Origin: Devosia sp. 2618
GTDB taxonomy: Bacteria > Pseudomonadota > Alphaproteobacteria > Rhizobiales > Devosiaceae
Direction: 5' to 3'
Length of the DNA stretch: 64,000 nucleotides
Assembly: GCF_040546815.1 (NCBI RefSeq)
Contig: NZ_JBEPOO010000001.1
Location: forward strand, 930,001 to 994,000
Shown: piece by piece, positions 62,901 to 64,000 of the stretch
Layout: each line of letters begins with the position of its first letter
Position numbering within the stretch: position 1 is the first letter of the stretch
Notes under the pieces: model-generated
Database searches by the model: none
The model's input: only the letters and a program-made list of their open reading frames with translations
Told to the model about the DNA's origin: nothing
Position numbers and translations under genes: made by a program

Positions 62901-64000
62901 TCGCGTTGGCGAGACCGCCAATCTCAAGCTCGATCCGCAGTTTGCGGGCACGGCGTTGATCATGGTCGTCGACAACCGCGTCATCGCCATGCAGGCGGTG
63001 GACGTTCCTGAAGACGGCACCACGGTTCCGCTCGAAGTCACCGACGAATGGGGCCCCGGCGCCTATGTGACGGCGATCCTTTATCGTCCGTCCAATGCTG
63101 CCGAAAAACGCATGCCATCGCGTGCGCTGGGTTTGGCTTTCGCCGATGTCGATCCGGGTGACCGTAAGCTTGATATCAAGCTGGAAACGCCGCAGGTCAC
63201 CCTGCCGCGCCAGAGCTTCACCACCACTGTTGAGGTCGGCAATCTCGCGGCTGGCCAGACGGCCTATGTCGCGGTTGCGGCTGTCGATCTCGGCATTCTC
63301 AACCTCACCAACTTCAAGGTGCCCGATCCAGATGGCTGGTATTTCGGCCAGCGTCAGCTCGGCATGGACATCCGCGATCTCTATGGCTCGTTGATCGATC
63401 CGACCCAGGGCCTGGCTGGCGCATTGCGCTCTGGCGGTGACGGCGGTTCGTCGCGCACCGGCACGCCTCCGCCGACATCGGTGCTCGTTGCCCAGCATTC
63501 GGGTATCGTGCAGGTCGATAGCGAAGGCAAGGCGACCATCACCTTCGACATGCCCGACTTTGCCGGCACCGTGCGCATCATGGCCATGGCCTGGACCACC
63601 AATGCGGTGGGTCATGCCTCAGCCGATGTGATCGTTCGCGATCCGGTCGTGGTCACGCTCAGCCCGCCACGGTTCCTGCGTGTCGATGACGCGTCGCGCC
63701 TGTTGGTTGAAGTCAACAATGTCGGCGGCAAGGCGGGCACCTATTCCGTCGCGCTGTCGACCGGAACAGGCATTTCGACCGATGCCGAAAAGCAGGAATT
63801 CGACCTCGACGAAGGCGCAAGAACGTCCCTTAATCTGGGGCTCAAAGGCGTGTCGATTGGCGATTGGCCGATTGTACTGACGATCACTGCACCCGATGGA
63901 TCGACGCAGACCAAGGAGTTTCTCCTCGGCGTCCGCCCGATCAGTGCTCCAGTCACGACCAGTCGCGTGCTGCCTATTCCGGCAGGCGAAAAGGTCACTG
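59989..64000 (+). CDS. Alpha-2-macroglobulin family protein with PAN domain, 3' end outside window
   Basis: 1337 codons are visible, open to the right edge. A signal peptide occupies residues 1-27 (AAPVAQAADH). Residues about 35-90 are a PAN/apple-like domain with CTAACADDNICRAFTFNAQS and WCFLKG. TPR-like helices follow near 155-250 (AGAIVAYRQALAINPNDRG). From about 300 a series of beta-rich MG domains begins, including the MG2/MG3 motif FATTERGVYRPGETVYLTALLRD near 605-627 and a later AVAAVDLGILNLTNF. The thioester CxEQ, if present, would lie outside the window. Bacterial macroglobulins trap periplasmic proteases; a penicillin-binding partner (pbpC) often follows. Confidence 0.88.
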   Translation, partial: MCRLVTKLGWFGLAVAMAFAAPVAQAADHKVTLFENSDLPGSDYAIVKNTDLDACTAACADDNICRAFTFNAQSKWCFLKGAAGEQVQFNGATSGRISRAPSPAVTATARQAELPFPAQSIIDDARYFSDNLPQTDAPPPKVTYADLVSSGDEAVAEENLAGAIVAYRQALAINPNDRGVWQALAQAALSRADAVAGQSEGDNSSELARVATSAAMNAFLRSTEPQDRADALATLAYGMEYRTMWREVIATYRLSLSLAPNDAVAEHLDDVVAQNGFRITDHVVDAEAASPRICAVFSDPLPTGSTDLSAYVVVANTPQASVETEPNQICVDGLQHGSRYSIRLRAGLPSADGEALLKDVVLDVYVPDRAPFVGFANNAYVMPAGLGGGLPITSVNAETAEVMIYRIGDRSVATAVRDGIFQGNLSQYGAEDIADRVGEQVWSGEVDLARSQPNALTTTAIPVADVLGDMPAGAYVITAKIKSEDTEYWSDIATQWFIVTDLGLTTIAGDDGVHAFVRGLTDAQPKAGATVRLVAVNNEILAETTTDADGRAVFAPGLARGTGGRAPQLLVAETADGDYAFLDLSRPAFDLTDRGVEGRPSPGPLDVFATTERGVYRPGETVYLTALLRDERANAVNGLPLTLEVERPDGVVASKQLLNDQGAGGYFVALPMVAEAMRGSWTARLYADPKAESLSSTSFLVEDFEPERLAFDITASEAPFETGVVTDVDVAAKYLYGATAPGLAIEADAIIRPVTTLDGFAGYTFGRLDDTIETDREPLGVVGTTDESGNAVAEITIPEPQVTTRPLQAQLLLRLVDTNGRSIERSISRPVLASGNRIGIKPVFSDATGLSEGSQAQFNIVAVSPEGKAVASTGLEWSISRVETTYQWYRNGSTWQWEALTTTRQVGTGSVDTPDGGPATIGANVDWGLYRVEINGDGTSSSYEFYAGYYYADAGSDTPDTLQVALDKTSYRVGETANLKLDPQFAGTALIMVVDNRVIAMQAVDVPEDGTTVPLEVTDEWGPGAYVTAILYRPSNAAEKRMPSRALGLAFADVDPGDRKLDIKLETPQVTLPRQSFTTTVEVGNLAAGQTAYVAVAAVDLGILNLTNFKVPDPDGWYFGQRQLGMDIRDLYGSLIDPTQGLAGALRSGGDGGSSRTGTPPPTSVLVAQHSGIVQVDSEGKATITFDMPDFAGTVRIMAMAWTTNAVGHASADVIVRDPVVVTLSPPRFLRVDDASRLLVEVNNVGGKAGTYSVALSTGTGISTDAEKQEFDLDEGARTSLNLGLKGVSIGDWPIVLTITAPDGSTQTKEFLLGVRPISAPVTTSRVLPIPAGEKVT

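Noticed and set aside
61660..63615. 651-codon - strand frame opposite the macroglobulin gene
   Set aside because: The + frame carries the signal peptide and macroglobulin motifs and continues to the window edge; the - frame has no recognisable domain.

Overview
The window is about 64 kb of high-GC, densely coded chromosome from an alphaproteobacterium, most likely Hyphomicrobiales and close to Devosia. This is an inference from gene content. The pointers are the FliX/FlbT/FlaF flagellar regulators, a CtrA-type box, sigma-54 flagellar promoters, a giant apolipoprotein-like repeat protein resembling the growth-pole-ring protein (GPR) of Agrobacterium, and the cysG-DUF2849-cysI-cysH/DUF934 arrangement. 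No prophage, transposase, integrase or CRISPR array was seen. Two genes run off the window: acnB at the left edge and an alpha-2-macroglobulin gene at the right.

Layout. 1-12.7 kb is metabolism: aconitase B (partial), a TetR regulator with ilvC, an FAD monooxygenase, a haem-degrading-domain protein with a PhzF enzyme, leuA behind a short leucine-rich ORF that may be its leader peptide, an endonuclease/exonuclease/phosphatase protein, a HisC-like aminotransferase and an MscS channel. 12.8-25.5 kb holds tRNA-Lys(CTT), a PilZ-like protein, a sodium:solute symporter with a 43-aa partner, TerC, a FemAB-like transferase overlapping a polysaccharide flippase, acetyl-CoA synthetase, a GH3 hexosaminidase, an LpxH-like phosphoesterase and an MFS transporter. 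25.8-32.1 kb is dominated by the 1845-residue GPR-like protein, followed by an Hpt phosphotransfer protein. 32.4-42.6 kb carries release factor 3, a methyltransferase and a sulfate-assimilation block with two [2Fe-2S] ferredoxins and a ferredoxin-NADP reductase. 42.6-48.7 kb has a divergent HxlR/FMN-reductase pair, the ycjX/ycjF-type pair, metA and a P-loop ATPase. 48.9-59.2 kb is a flagellar cluster (flgE-flgK-flgL on +; flgI-flgJ-flgN-hypothetical, then fliC, then flbT-flaF on -; fliX on +). It ends with a dksA-like gene and the macroglobulin gene.

How the genes work together. CysG makes sirohaem for CysI; the ferredoxins and the FNR could supply the electrons; CysH fused to DUF934 reduces activated sulfate. 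In the flagellar cluster a CtrA-type box in front of fliX, and -24/-12 sigma-54 promoters in front of flgE and flgI, reproduce the class II/class III logic known from Caulobacter.

Intergenic regions hold at least four families of short palindromic repeats. The commonest keeps its stem through paired base changes between copies. Nothing in the window is clearly a wholly new system. The points most worth a second look are the putative leu leader, the hairpin over the cysG ribosome binding site, the CysH-DUF934 fusion, the GPR-like protein and the regulatory layout of the flagellar cluster.
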